DNA from: Homalodisca vitripennis
Taxonomy: Eukaryota > Arthropoda > Insecta > Hemiptera > Cicadellidae
Assembly (NCBI RefSeq): GCF_021130785.1
Contig: NC_060211.1
Location: 22,243,001 to 22,307,000, forward strand
Direction: 5' to 3'
DNA: 64,000 bases
Of the stretch, positions 1 to 12,640 are shown piece by piece. The notes under the pieces are model-generated. The model did no database searches. It saw only the letters and a list, made by a program, of their open reading frames with translations, and had not been told where the DNA came from. Each line of letters opens with the position of its first letter. The stretch's first letter is position 1. The translations under genes and the position numbers were made by a program.

Positions 1-1880
1 CTTTAAGCTAATTCTTGGCAGGTTAAAATTTGATATGGTGTGAGTGGAGAAGATATATGCCATGTGACCCAGGTAGATCGAGTATGTCACACCAGGTGTA
101 AATTGACAACATCTCATTACGTGTATTATACAGTATTAAGGCAATAATGTCTTGTGACAGGAGAGGATTTATGTGATATATTATACCATACAACTTGGAG
201 ATTGATAGAACCTCATTAGCCATATAAACACGTAATTACTACTGCTTAAAAATTAATAATATAGTGCGATGGTAGAGGGTAATTTATCGTTCATATAGAC
301 CTCTTATAACGTACTAATAATTAATGTACATTTTCCAAAAACCTCTTATGAATTTTTGTCTTTTAATAATAATAATTTTAAATATCAATACAATTTTACT
401 AGTTTTTATTTATTTGATTTAGTTTTTTACATGGATCAAGTGTTTTAAAATTGCATACAGTTTTTAATTGCTCATCCGTCATTAAGAAATACATAGTTGA
501 TCTATTAGTCCAAAGCAATGGGTTTGGATTTTACAGCTCAGTTTTAGTAGAAAGGGTAAGAAAATATCCAATTCAATATCCAATATGTGGCAGAAATTGA
601 ATTACTACATATTTCCAAAACTATAGAATGACGTTCAATTAAATATGTTAATTCTATACTAATCTAAAAACAATATTGAAATACATAGCTTTCAATATAA
701 TATCAAAACAACTGACTATATTAAAACTAATAAATCCTAAATTACAAAAATAATTACGCTCAATGGATGATACAGAATGCTGCCCGTAATGTAGATAAAG
801 TATTCGTACTGGAACTTGATTAAATTATGTAGCTTAGGGTTTTATTGGTAAACAGAGGTTATTAGATCCTGAATTTCACATACGTTGACATGGGCAACAT
901 AAATAAATGTATTAAAAACAATTTATTATTGATTCAAAATTGTTAAAATGTTGTTTTTAACAATCTTATGACAGTAAATGTTTGCGATACTACACATTTC
1001 CGAATTATCTCTAAAGTTTTTGTTAATTGGCTACTCAAAATGTGTAATTCATATTAGCTACTTAACATAAATTACGACTACTTCAGAATCGTAGTTACTT
1101 GAAAGAGACAGTTTGTTTCTAAATATACCCCTAAGCATAAAATTCGCTACATTCTAGACTATACAGGTGTATGCTTTAATTTAAGCTTAAATTGAAAAAA
1201 GTGCGTAGGAAAATGTGCTTAACTATTAATTCAGATAACAAATGTGTTTTAAGCCAGCTAGTATTCCAAAATACGTGGCTCTTGTTTATTTGATTCTTAT
1301 ATAACGAAAATCTTAGGTGAATCATGTCTGGCTTGTGGCCTGTACATAGCATCTTCATCAAACAGAACGTGGTAAATATAAGGACGAATGTTGTCACAAA
1401 GTCTTGCACAAGTTTCACTTGTAAGAGATATTTAAGAGAAAGGGATTCAGATTTCAGTTTATTAGCGTGGTCCCTAACTCATCTCAATATTTCCGTTTAT
1501 TCTACAGAAAACGTGCAAGGCATTTATAGATTTAAAAATATCTCTCAGTTATGTTTTTCTCACTTGAGTTTATCAAATCTATCTTCCTCGACATTAAAGA
1601 AACATAAAAAATAATAGTTAAAATTATCAACTCTTTGTCAAATAATACCTGATAATTGAATAACTTTTGTCAAAAAATACTTGCTAAAAAAACTATCACA
1701 AATTCAGTCATTGGCTCCAAACAAGCCTACAGCTTATGTAAATAAATGGATACAGAAAAACAATGAGAATGGTTTACTTTATCAACTATTGAGTAACCTA
1801 GTAGAGTTTTTAATATAAACTATAAACCTTTTTTAATAAGCATAAATATTATGTAACAGAGAAAGTTTCTGTGAAGTAGA
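1..1880. other. AT-rich gene-free DNA
   Basis: I see no supportable gene, RNA or transposon end here. The longest open frames (66-96 codons) have no domain, no codon bias and no splice context, and they match chance expectation in AT-rich DNA. Confidence 0.5.
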
Positions 1881-1884
1881 GCTA

Positions 1885-1985
1885 CCACAGATCATGCCTG
1901 GCGGCGGTCTGGCGTCACTTTGTTCTCTGTACACAGAACCACTGAGTTGGCTGTATACAGTCCAGTACGCAGTAGCGGCTGACCG
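1885..1985. other. GC-richer island, unidentified
   Basis: About 100 bp with clearly higher G+C than its surroundings and no long open frame. It contains a short self-complementary part (CTGTACACAG). It may be a fragment of a SINE or other repeat. I do not recognise it. Confidence 0.3.
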
Positions 1986-1989
1986 AAGA

Positions 1990-3610
1990 ATTAAACATTC
2001 TATAGGATAAACGATTCATTCTGTGCCTTCATCATTCTATTTGAGTATTTTATACTATAAAAGTCGTGTATAAATGTTGCTTGTGAAAGTAATAAATCCT
2101 CCCTTTCTTAATTCACATTTGTTACTTATTCATATATTCTCTTTCTATTAAGTTTCTTCGGGATTTGAAGATTTAAAATAAATAAATACATATCTCTGTT
2201 TATTCTTAGCAAGATAATTTTGTTTCTACTTTATCAGAATACTTATTTTTTTTTATAAAATGTAACATATTACGTAAACATTAAGTCTTAAAATCATAAA
2301 AATACAGAATTACTGTTTTGTGCTAAAGTTAATTAAATTGCATATTTTTGTAATTTTAAAAACTGAAACCGATGTCATGCATTAAAATGCTTTGGTAAAT
2401 GTAAATAAAAAATCATCCAACTAAGATAAAATTTATGCCCTAATTTTTACAATTATTAAAACAACAATAAAACATAACGGTTGCAACAGACAGATAAGGA
2501 TATTAAAAATATAATATTGTTAAGATAAATTTAAAAATAAAAGAATTTCTGATTTACCCCATTGATTACAGCGGGAAAACGTATAACTTGTTCTGTAGGT
2601 TAGATTACCTTAAATCGTACTGTAATTTATAGCGACAGTCAGTCTAGAACACTCCTCTTACACTGCCCTCGATAAAATTATTACCGTTCCTTGCTTATTA
2701 TATGGTTTATGTATTACATAATTACATTTAATTAATGCTATTAGGATAACAGTCCAGAAGCCCAGTAGCAATTTGCCTTATCTAAGGGCCCAACGTGACT
2801 TTTCTTTACATTGATTAGAAATTTCCCTTAAGAAATCAATCGACCGTCAGCCGTGCTGGGTTTAATGGTAGTCAAAATGCTAGAGTATCAAAAGGGTTAA
2901 AATGTAAGAAATGATATTTTTATCCATATCATATTTTTCCAGACTTAAAACCAACCTCCAGACAACTATTACTCATGCGATTGATCGTTTTAAGCGTATT
3001 AAGAATAGGAACAATAAAACCAAAATAAAAATATTTTTCATATTTTTAACCCTTTAGTGCCCTCCCGTTTCGACATCCAACAAAATTAGCGCGTCTGACG
3101 ATCCATTTCATTCTTAGGAGATTCCTATATAAATTCAAGGAACATGAGTTGAGCCCTATAGAATGTAAATTGCCTCTCGGCATTTTGTATTAGTATGAAC
3201 TTTAAAAGGATACACATATTGCGATTTCTAAATTCATCTGGTGTCATATTTGTTTTGTTATTTTTGGTTTTGCTTAATTTTTTACCTATATTAAAATTAG
3301 TTTCACTGTTGTAAATTTTAACGATTCTAATATTAATAGTAAATAAAAACGTGTTCAGCCAGTTATGTTAGAATGATTGAAATGATTTGGATTCATTTCA
3401 TGACATTACAGCATGGTTTGCAACCACAACTCTATTTAAATTAGAGTACAATTTCTTATCAGCGATCCACTAGAATAGTGTGCAAAACACAGTGTGTACT
3501 TTTCAGTGTTGGAAATTAAAGCAGTCAAAAGTACTATGCGATATATCAGTAGGATAATTAAACATTAATGTACATTAAGTATATAAACATTAATATACTA
3601 CGGAACTCTG
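1990..3610. other. AT-rich gene-free DNA
   Basis: No gene is seen. A TTAA followed by CCCTTTAGTGCC at 3046-3061 looks like a piggyBac-type terminus, but I found no partner end, so it is not called as an element. Confidence 0.4.
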
Positions 3611-3991
3611 ATGAAATTAGAGGCATATCTTGCCCCAGGAATACTGGCTGGCTTATGCCTGTCAGTTAATCTTACAATCGGTACAGCAAAAACCGATGTG
3701 TCACTTAAATCTGGGCCACCTTATGGCCCAACGTCCCGGAGTGGCATATCACTACCCGGTAATGTCGATATACCTTGCGGTAGAGGAATAAATCGATGTC
3801 TAGTCGACTGCGGGGATGACATGACAGATCTATGGTATGGTAAGGTCTATGGTACAGATCTTTTATCAAAGACGACTGGACGAATGCCCAAAATCCTTCC
3901 TTATGGATTTCGACAGGAGGCGGCCCTTACCCACAACCTTAGCAATCCAGAATATTCTGTCATTACGAGTGCAGTGCTAAGGTCTTTTTAG
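3611..3991 (+). CDS. Orphan ORF, 126 aa, unknown function
   Basis: An uninterrupted ATG-to-TAG frame of 126 codons, the longest in the window, in a stretch visibly richer in G+C than its AT-rich flanks. The first ~25 residues start MKLEAYLAPGILAGLCL and could act as a weak signal peptide or hydrophobic anchor. The rest is Gly/Pro-rich with three Cys near residues 56, 62 and 66, and has no motif I can place. There is no recognisable intron, neighbouring exon or promoter. It could be a single-exon lineage gene, a captured fragment of a virus or transposon, or a chance frame. The length and base composition argue mildly for real or formerly coding sequence. No function is assigned. Confidence 0.35.
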   Translation: MKLEAYLAPGILAGLCLSVNLTIGTAKTDVSLKSGPPYGPTSRSGISLPGNVDIPCGRGINRCLVDCGDDMTDLWYGKVYGTDLLSKTTGRMPKILPYGFRQEAALTHNLSNPEYSVITSAVLRSF

Positions 3992-4511
3992 GACCAAGTG
4001 CAATTTCTAAGCTTCTTGTCCTAAGAAAACAAAAATAACAACAGCCATAACTCATTAGTATTAACCAAATATAATTTCATAATCGTAGGTTAAACAAACT
4101 TCAGTCCAGAAGAATGGATGTCTACCTGATGGATGTCTACGTGCGTATTAGTTATTATTTTACGCATAATTAGAGACTTTATAAAGCCAAAAAACATACG
4201 CAGGTAAAAATCGTAAACCCTTTTCGATCATACAGCAATTTAGTACCGTCAAAAATACAAATCACGATGTTCTTGTTCTTGTGTGGAGTGTACAGAATGA
4301 TAATATATAGTAAGCTACTAATCTAAATACAGATTAGTTTTACCACCACAAATAAGAGCCATAACTATACGATAGCTACTAATATACATTAAATTGTGTC
4401 TGGGAATCCGATGTGATATCCACAACTTTAAAGGTAACAAATATTTTTGTTTGCAATGATATGAAAACATTTGATTTTCTACTAGATTAGACCACATTAA
4501 TGTCATGACTA

Positions 4512-4724
4512 ATTTGAAGGAAACAGGATTTTTCCGGACATTTGCCATCGTTCAGTGAAACAAGAAATCAGTAACACTACGTTTCGAGATCTGCAATCTG
4601 ATCTCTACTTCAGTGTTGCTCATTTCTTGTTTCCCTGAACGATAGAAAATGTCCTAAAAAATCCTGTTTCCTTCAAAATCCTTCCATCGTCAAAAATAAC
4701 CTTAAATCAAAGGACTCATTTGAA
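4512..4724 (-). repeat. Foldback element, family B inverted pair
   Basis: Two arms of about 60 bp, starting GAAGGAAACAGGATTTTT at 4516 and ending with its near-complement at 4674, flank a short unique centre. A one-sided tail (CCTTCCATCGTCAAAAATAA) follows the right arm. ATTTGAA occurs at 4512-4518 and 4718-4724, which fits a target-site duplication. The same structure recurs at about 30.9 and 47.5 kb. It is non-coding. Confidence 0.7.
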
Positions 4725-6000
4725 TGAGAAATATGTTAAAAATTTACTATGTTTTCTGTGAAAATTAAACCATCCGGTTAGGTAAAATGTATTGATTATT
4801 GATCACGTTAATTGGCTCTATAGATTTGCATAAAGAATATTTTCTGAGAAGCGGGTATAAAGAGCGAGTTGACGTTTGCTCACATTTAAACAGCGTTGTA
4901 ATTATCCTTAAATACTTACTTCATATGGTGGCGAAATGAATATTCTTTCATTAATAGCTTTCTTTCAGTACTACGTAATTACTAAAAAATCGGAGAAGCT
5001 TTATGTTGGAGGACGAAAAATCCACAAGGCTTGAAAAAGCTATAATTTGAGGCTATAAATAGTTACGAGGTTATAAAGCAGTAATGGATAATGGTGTATC
5101 AGCCACTTAAGTACTCAGGCTTTAAGACTATTCTTGATGTGGGTGTAGTTTCTGCCACCAGAAATACAATATTAAAAATTATCAAATATCCAAAGTTCAG
5201 TACTATAAATAAAAGAATACAGAAATTAACTAGAGTATAAAAATTTTTTGAAAATAATTATATTAGTTTTCAGGCAGAAACCTTACGAGATTCCAAGCCA
5301 AATTCATTAACCCATAGACCTTTCAAAGCATTATCATCCTATCAGGCAATGATTAGTACATGAATTTTGGAGTTCCCTCACAATATTGAGTTTTTTTTCC
5401 ATTTTTCTTAGGTAAAGAGGGTGAAAATACAACTCAATTTATCCACCACCCTCCACTCTGCTTCCGAAATGATATGAAATTCAAGGTGAGTATAAGTTCC
5501 AAGATGCCTCTATCCCAGCCTCTTACTTGTGGACAGAGAGAAAGCTCTCCCTCACGTATGGGATTGCAACAAATTGTAATACTAAAGGAGCATCCTGTCC
5601 TCTTCCAACAATCACTCCCCACAGTAAACTGTCCCAATATATTACAAATTGCGGTAAGTGAGGTTTCACTCCTAGAAATCCATTAGATTGCGGAGATGAA
5701 AGATACAAAATGAGTTTTTGTCGTATCCAGTATGAATTCTACTGAGAGGTATAAACCAATCAGTCCTTAGAATTTATATTTTAATTATACAAGAAAGGAT
5801 TACGTCACACAACCTGTTTCAGATTCAATGATATACGCAACATTTAAAGTCTGTTACTCATTTCATATCTGCTACTGTCACATGATAAAATGTCATAATT
5901 CTATACACACTTTGTTTACAAATTTATTTATTCTACGATTTGATTATTGCCATTATTGTTATCCATAGAAACTAATTTTAAAATGTTCGCTAACACTCTG
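4725..6000. other. Gene-free DNA
   Basis: Nothing identifiable. The overlapping frames at 5434-5708 on both strands are shadows of one another without domain content. Confidence 0.4.
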
Positions 6001-6004
6001 TTAA

Positions 6005-6120
6005 ATCCTATGGAATGACATGCACCATCATCGAATTTGATGTTGCTTATATGGAAATGAAGTTGCATGAATATTTTAAGATCCAACAGGCCAATTCGTT
6101 CTCGAAATATTGTACGGACA
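6005..6120 (-). repeat. Family A dispersed repeat fragment
   Basis: Contains the family words GACATGCACCATCATCGAA, GTTGCTTATAT, GGCCAATTCGTTCTCG and AAATATTGTACGGACAG in the same order as the copies at 26.5, 44.4 and 49.5 kb. The orientation is opposite to the copies at 8, 12.7 and 58.4 kb. It is non-coding and probably a piece of an old transposon. Confidence 0.6.
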
Positions 6121-6455
6121 GGAGTGGGATCTCACTTTCATCCGTGCCGGTGTGATGTGTGATTGTGTTTCTCGTACTCGTGACTTGTGCTCGGGATTTG
6201 CATTCTCTGCAGTGACAACGTCTGGACTAGACTCCAAGCAGCTTTTGGGTATGTTTGAACCCTTTTCTTTCCCTTCATTTTTTCTTTCTATTCTTTATTT
6301 TTTATATTACTAATACCTCCTCCACCTGACGAAGAGGATAGATTCCAATCCTTGAAACGTTGTGTTATACCTTTTGTAACATATAACAATGGCAAATGTC
6401 CGAAATCCTGTTATCCCGTAAAACCATCCGTCATCAAGAACAAACTTTTAACTAT
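6120..6455 (+). mobile_element. Family B retroelement 3' end (Penelope/LINE-like tail)
   Basis: The body at 6120-6260 recurs inverted at 11600-11720. The tail contains ACGAAGAGGATAGATTCCAA, then GAAACGTTGTG, then GGCAAATGTCCGAAATCCTG, and ends near CATCCGTCATCAAGAA. The pattern 'cctga-gaag-...-gaaacgttg' is often seen near the 3' end of Penelope-like and some non-LTR retroelements, so assignment to a class is an inference. A 67-codon open frame at 6110-6313 covers part of the body but shows no domain I recognise. Confidence 0.5.
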
Positions 6456-6459
6456 GCAT

Positions 6460-7880
6460 ATATTATTTTTCTAACTGACATAATTATTATATTAGCGTTA
6501 ATAAGAAATTATGGATGATATTTTAAAAAGCGATTTGAAATATGTTAATGTAAGTTAACAATTGAAGATGAATATCCTTTAAAAATTAGATTTTTTGAAA
6601 AAAACTTATCTCTACTAATTCACCTGTCTTCATCTTCTTTTTGGATTAAGATTTCCTAAAATGTGGATATAGGAATGAAGCGCTATATAGAAAATTGAAT
6701 TTTGATTCAAGACCAGTTATAAAAGAACTGTAAAAGTTAAGCGAATAATTAGCGTTTACTAATAGCAGTTCCTTACATTGGCAAAAACTGCGAGAGCAGC
6801 CAATCCTCTAGATGAAGAATATGCTGGCGAAAACATTTATTCTTATAAATTTCATTATAAACTGGCGTCCTTTTTCTGTTACTCAATATTTAATTATATC
6901 TAGTACTTTTGCAGGTTGTATGTCCTTTAGATGATTATAGAATAAGCTTCCACGCAGTTATATTTGATTCAAACTTGATTTGTGTCTTAGATTTTCTATT
7001 ATAAGTTTAGATACCACTCGATGAAAATACTAAATAAAATAATAAAAATAAACTCTGTTGGCTGAAAGTTCAATGTTTACCAAATTAAGCATCACGCTGT
7101 CCATCTTGATTTTGTGGTAGAGATTGAGTGAGTTGAGTTTGATTACCAAAGTCAGATTGTTGTAAGTGTTTGACTTACGTTACAGGACTTCATTATTTAG
7201 TTGAAGGGAATAATGGTAATTTATAGTCTTCCTTGCCTTTTTTCAACAAACAATGTGATGACAATCAATAAACTGTCAGGAAATGCAGAAGAATGCTGGT
7301 TGTAGTAATGATAAGTTTTGTGGTTTATGAGGAAGTTAACAATTATAAATTTATTCAATTACACGTCGTTAATAATGAGGCTTCACGCTACTTAAAATAA
7401 CAAATAGTTTATTAATTTAATTAATAATGCTTTACATTCTGGATTTCAACATAGTTATAACGATTAACGAAAATGAGATAAAATATATCGATCGCTTTAC
7501 GCATGGATTAATAGGTGTTATTCCCGGATCTCCTTTGTCTCATTGTTAGTTAAGGATTTCTGAGGTAATGTTGCTTAATAATGGTATTCCGTTCTACATA
7601 TGATGATATATCTGTAGCCAGACATATTTGATAAATAAGTTGTTTTCCAGTTCGTAAAAGTTTGTAAATAATGTAAAAGACAAGTTGTAAGTAATGTAAA
7701 ACACAATACAAGACCTTTACCATAGACTAAATGTGAAGCTTAGTCTTTCCACCTGAAAGCTCAGGAATCCCCGAAGATATTTTAAAATGGTCCCAAACAT
7801 TTTGGTTTTTTTTTAATGAAATGTTTAGTATAATCGAGTATACCGCCTTTGGCGCAAAAATTAAACTCTGCAAAACATCA
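6460..7880. other. AT-rich gene-free DNA
   Basis: No gene or clear repeat is seen in this stretch. Confidence 0.4.
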
Positions 7881-7884
7881 AAAA

Positions 7885-8050
7885 TCAAAGGGAAACGCTG
7901 CGTTTTTTGGCTGAGCATTACCGAAGCCTTGCCCACGTGGGGCTGAAAACTTATATTTCTACCTGTCTGTCTCCTAGCACAATATCTCGAAAAAACTTCC
8001 ATGTAGACTTTAAATTGAGCATGAAGCTTCATTTCAATATAAGGAATACT
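7885..8050 (+). repeat. Family A dispersed repeat copy
   Basis: Order of landmarks: a CCGAAGCC block, a GGGGCTGAAAAC block, CTGTCTGTCTCC, AATATCTCGAAAAA, then GAGCATGAAGCTTCATTTC. This matches the forward-oriented copies at 49.7 and 58.4 kb. A 101-codon minus-strand frame at 7727-8032 runs across it and is taken as a by-product of the repeat. Confidence 0.6.
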
Positions 8051-8319
8051 TCATTTGATTAAAGTGTCACAGCGTTAGCAAATATTTTTAAATTGATTTT
8101 TAAACTCAATATAAGACATTCAACAATGAAGTAAACAAATTAAAATATGTTGCTTAACTATCCGAACACATACATCATCATATTATGATGACAATTCACT
8201 GTGGTGAGTAAACTTTTATTATTTAAAAACATATGAAAGCCAATTTAATGTATAACAATGTAAATTTATCATTTAAAAAGGTATATCGATAAAGATTTCA
8301 TTTTTAGTATTTACATTTT

Positions 8320-8520
8320 GCATGAAACTTCATTTCTACAAGAATAAGTTTTATTATACGTAATTTTTGTAACTTTTTTGTATGTTTATATGCTCGTATA
8401 TCTGTCCGTAGAGCATCTAGAGAATGGAATGAGGTAGAAATTTGAAATTTTGCATGCAACTTCAGCAAATCCATAGAGACACGTGGTCTGGCGTATTTAT
8501 ACTTTGTATTAAATTAATAA
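8320..8520 (+). repeat. Family A copy, closest relative of the 122-bp array unit
   Basis: Contains CATGAAACTTCATTTCTAC, ATATCTGTCCGTAGAGCATC, TGCATGCAACTTCAGC and AGACACGTGGTCTGGCGTA. Their order and spacing resemble the tandem unit at 54.3-55.8 kb, whose matching words are TGTCTGTCTGGAGGACATC, TTGCAACTTCAG and GACACGTGGTGTGGCGTA. It is a single, non-tandem copy. Confidence 0.6.
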
Positions 8521-8529
8521 TAGATCATT

Positions 8530-10170
8530 CTGTGAAAGAAAATTTAAAACAATTCATTATCCGGGCGTGTTACGTTCTCTCTCGTTAGGATTATTGTTTA
8601 AAGAATTCGCATCAAACAAACTAATGAGTTAATCGAGTAAATGGATCTTTAGTATTTCTTGTAATCTAACAACAAAGTAAACGCTGTGACGACAGATTTT
8701 ACGTCATTATATTACTCTGCTGACCTGAAAATTCCACGTAGCAGTTACTTAGGCAGCTTGGAGAGCATAGAAATGGGTAACTTATTCTTAGTGATACAGC
8801 TCAAAATCTCATCCCTTTAGGGTTGTAAGTATTAGTACATGCTTACTGCTAAAAGCTTACAAATTGGCCTTTAATATGATCTCTTTACAATTTAATTGAT
8901 TTTGCCTGTTTGAAAAATAATAATATATGTGTCCTTATTATTGTGTAAAACAATATTAAGTATTATTAAGTAGTATAACTTAATAATTCTCAAAATCTGT
9001 CTATTTATTTATACTAAACCGTTAATTAAAGTACCAAAATTGTTTTAGTGTTACAACTGTTGAATGTAAGTACTGATTCTTTTAATTCTTAAAAACTTAT
9101 TTCGGTTTCCATTTTACGTGAAAATACAAACTTAAAATAACGTATTATGAAGTAGATCTGATTTACTAATGTTAAAAAGATATTTCGGCCTGTAATAGTT
9201 TTAAAAAAATCCTAATATAAGGAGAAAGCGCATGAAACTATTATCTAAAATAGCTGTTTTTGAGAAATCACAGAAACTTTTTTAGTGCACCACAATAAGC
9301 AGTTCTGTGACGTTACAAATGTAAACTATAAAAGTAATAAAACCGTTGAAATTACCATTATATATTTAAGTCTGAGACGCCAGTTTTGACAACTAAACCA
9401 GGTAGTTAAGTTTTTTCGTTCCTATCCTGAGCAAAACTATAGATATGTAGGTATAAAAAACATATTGCAATTAAAAATGTCTATAATTCCCGACTAACGT
9501 ATGACTTAGTTGACAACACTTTAGATGACTTGTTTAATTTTCCCTGTTGCCAAGATCTAAAAAATGTATACACGCGTACATACGTAGGTCTATAAAACTT
9601 ACTTCTGTAAAAAAACTATGTGTTTTTTTTAAGAGGCAAATACCTCCTAATTCTTACTTTCCCCGTCCTCATGGACCACTGGCCTGTGCAAGGATTTTAC
9701 CAAACAGAATCGTGAGGATAGTCGATACAATACAAGGTCTATTGTACTTGTTTAGTATTATAGTACAACCATTAAATATCGTGAATTTCAGGATACAGCT
9801 ATCTGCGGTTGCTCTGGTTAGTTCGTACTCTAAATCATGTAAACAATGGAATTGACAACAGCTGTTCTGGTAACTTGGAATAGTTTCATTCTTTTTTTTT
9901 CTCATGTGTTATGGTTTATGATATTGCCGCAACCGTTCATGTTCGCTCTTCTAAAACTGGTTTCCCTGCTATTTTTCAATGTTTTATATGACTGTGTAAT
10001 TGCTTATCTACTAATATTGTCACTTAAAATGTACTAATTAATTTGTAAACAATCTGATATAGATATTTAGGAAAGTTTAACTCATTAAACTGTATTATGT
10101 AAACCAAACTTTGTATACCACCAGGTATTTTTCCTCTTGGTGTTTAGTACAATACTGATAAAAAGTGCAA
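8530..10170. other. AT-rich gene-free DNA
   Basis: Small open frames at 9547-10037 on both strands overlap each other and show no recognisable domain. No gene is called. Confidence 0.4.
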
Positions 10171-10184
10171 AGGTCATAGACAGA

Positions 10185-10280
10185 ATTTGTATCTATTGCA
10201 TTCTAACGCAAAATTTAAATTCTGTCTTTGACCGTGAGGCCAAGGCCTCTCTCTTGTCACATCGGCACTATGGTGACAAG
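10185..10280. repeat. Inverted-repeat segment
   Basis: AAATTCTGTCTTTGACC at 10217-10233 is nearly the complement (one mismatch) of GGTCATAGACAGAATTT at about 10172-10188. A second stem, CTTGTCAC/GTGACAAG, follows at 10253-10281. It could be a small MITE or a fold-back end of an older repeat. Confidence 0.4.
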
Positions 10281-10389
10281 TGCAAGTTTCATTAAAAATT
10301 ATTCTTTTAAAAAATCGATTTCTTCGTGAAATAACAATGTTATTGTTGCCCAAAGACGAAAAATGTGTTTTTTCAATCCAATTTCTTTG

Positions 10390-10620
10390 CATTTGACACT
10401 GGTTTTCTCAAAACTTACCTTATAGTTTTGGGACCAGTTTTGTTCCATTTATCGGGTCAACAACCATAAGACACCATAAGATGGAATTTAGCCCTTCATC
10501 CACCTTACTACGTAGAATTTCAGGAAGACCTCGTTATACATGGTGAGTTGAAATCCGATCGAAATCCTTCGTTAGCTGTAACTCGCTAACGAAGCATTTC
10601 AGGACCCATGTTTATATAAA
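10390..10620 (-). repeat. Dispersed-repeat fragment with terminal hairpin
   Basis: A moderately GC-rich block ending in a hairpin: CTTCGTTAGC (10567-10576), an 8-nt loop, and GCTAACGAAG (10585-10594). The stem extends to 16 bp with one mismatch. On the minus strand, several broken frames run through it without a long ORF, as in a decayed retroelement end. I cannot assign the family. Confidence 0.4.
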
Positions 10621-11400
10621 CTTTTTTAATTATTTTTACATGTAGAATGACCTTCCACAGTTTGTGCATATATTCGTGAATCGCCCTGAACAATTACAGT
10701 TGCAAATATTTTAACGTTAAATCATACATAACATTTAAATAACTAAGGCAACTTATTAGTATTAAAATCTCGTAACTATGATTAAATATGATTCACAAAC
10801 GATCACGGTTTCTGACTTACAGTACTTATCGATTAGAATACTATCATTTTCTAGAATCTATTTGTTTAGGAATTAGCTTGATATAAGGCATACCAAATTG
10901 GGACATGAAAGAATTGAGAAAACGAATAAAAAATTATTCTAACCAATATTAAAATCTTTTTACTAGAAAATAATTAACTGCAACTTAATCCTAGTATCAC
11001 CTTAATAAGGGAAGTAATATAAAATATAGATTAAATTCATTACTCGAAAATTGGAGCATAATCTCAGCCGACATAAAAATACATACTATGTCGAAACTTT
11101 CAATTCGATTAGTAGCAAAAATGTATGTGATAAACCACGCACTTCCATAAAGATCAATCTCACAGCAGCTTGCTTAATGAAGGATTCCAGAAAAAAGATA
11201 AAAATTAACAGTTTTATAACAGAAGGAGGTGACTATGAATGTCATAAGCACATAAACGCTAAGCCTCCGACTCCCCTAAGCTCGATTTAAAGCGAGCGTG
11301 ATCTTCCTTGTTAATTGCGGATATAAAATTTTATAGATATTATCATTGGAACTATATATGTGAACATGGTTTAATCAAACATTACTTAACCCGAATTATC
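10620..11400. other. AT-rich gene-free DNA
   Basis: Nothing recognised. The 79-codon frame at 11051-11290 has no domain or splice context. Confidence 0.4.
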
Positions 11401-11800
11401 TTTGTTTAAAGTTTGTTATTGACGATGGAAGGTTTGGCAGAATAACAGGATTTCGAAAATTTGCCAACGTTATATGTTATAAAAGGTATAACGCAACGTT
11501 CGAGGATTGGAATCTATCCTCTTCGTCAGGTGGGGGAGGTATTAGTACATACAAAAATAAAGAACAGAGAGAAGAAAAGAAGGGAAAGAAAATTGTTCAA
11601 ACATACCCAAAAGCTGCTTGGAGTGTAATTCAGGCGTTGTCACTGCAGAGAATGCAAGTCCCGATCACAAGTCAGGATTACGAGAAACACAATCACACAT
11701 CACACCGACATGGATGAAACTGGGATACTGACGAAGAGGATAGTTTCCAATGTAACATATACCGATGGCAAATGTCCGAAATACTGTTATCCTGTCAGAA
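11400..11800 (-). mobile_element. Family B retroelement copy with inverted tail
   Basis: Reading the minus strand, this repeats the 6120-6455 element. The terminal tag (GACGATGGAAGG on the plus strand at 11424) is followed by the block containing CGAGGATTGGAATCTATCC and then by the body. At 11735-11795 a second partial tail lies in the opposite orientation (ACGAAGAGGATAG, then GGCAAATGTCCGAAAT). The element is therefore bounded by inverted tails. A complex head-to-head structure of this kind is known for Penelope-like elements, but the assignment is inferential. Confidence 0.5.
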
Positions 11801-11981
11801 TTAGATAATTTATCATCTAATTAGTACTGTATAAAGACTGGGCGACTGAATATCGATTATTGCCTGAGCGTCAGTGAAGCATCTCCCACAGATTAGTCGG
11901 AAATTGGGCACATATGTGTTATTTCGAGTATTCTCATTATTAGGTCAAAAATTTTCGGATGCAAGGTGTCTCGTAACTCAT

Positions 11982-12005
11982 GGCAAGCGAGATTGTGGTA
12001 ATTAC

Positions 12006-12045
<40 letters not shown>

Positions 12046-12640
12046 TAAATATAATATATGTATATATTATACCGTGTATATATATATATATATATATAAA
12101 CAATAATATTTAATAAATAAATATAATATATATATGTTTTATTTTAAACATGTATATATATATATATTTTATAAAATATATAATAAAAAATAAGTTAAAG
12201 GAACACATTAGATACTTACAATCAAGAGAAAAACATGCTTCTAAAAGAAAAGGACAATTAAAAAATCTTTATATTTAAACAAATGTACACATTTGCTCTG
12301 TTTCAATTGGCGTCACAATTTCCACCCATTCTTTTTATAAATAGCTTTTGCCCGCGGCCTCTCACTTAATTTCTTTGTAAAAGGTAAACATATATTTTAT
12401 GCAATAATGGCAAGCAAGATTGTGGTAATTACGCAATGAGTAAAAGGAACATATTAGATATTTACATGTTATTAGATAATACGTACCTTCAAAAATAAAA
12501 TGAAATACAATATTTATATTTAGACAAATGTACACATTTATTCCGTTTCAATTAGTGTCAAAATTTCCACCCATTCATTTTATAAACTAGCTTTTGCCCG
12601 CGGCCTCTCACTCAATTTCGTGGTAAAAGATAAATCTATA
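11982..12640. repeat. Imperfect tandem duplication around a TA microsatellite
   Basis: GGCAAGCGAGATTGTGGTAA (11982) recurs as GGCAAGCAAGATTGTGGTAA (12409). An AAAGGAACAYATTAGATA word recurs at 12197 and 12443. TAGCTTTTGCCCGCGGCC occurs near 12342 and again near 12588. The first unit is longer because it contains the TA runs. The TTTTGCCCGCGGC word resembles one common in insect RTE/SINE-type repeats (from memory, not checked). Confidence 0.6.
12006..12039. repeat. (TA)n microsatellite
   Basis: About 17 uninterrupted TA dinucleotides. A second run of 11 lies at 12077-12098. The IYIYIY-type translation of these runs is an artefact. Confidence 0.95.

Noticed and set aside
1324..1614. 96-codon plus-strand frame
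   Set aside because: It overlaps an opposite-strand frame, has AT-driven composition and shows no domain, signal or splice context.
3046..3061. TTAACCCTTTAGTGCC as a piggyBac end
   Set aside because: No matching inverted end or coding remnant was found nearby, and the motif is short.
11874..12113. Open frame with a long IYIYIY segment
   Set aside because: Translation of a TA microsatellite. The same applies to the frame at 38784-38993.
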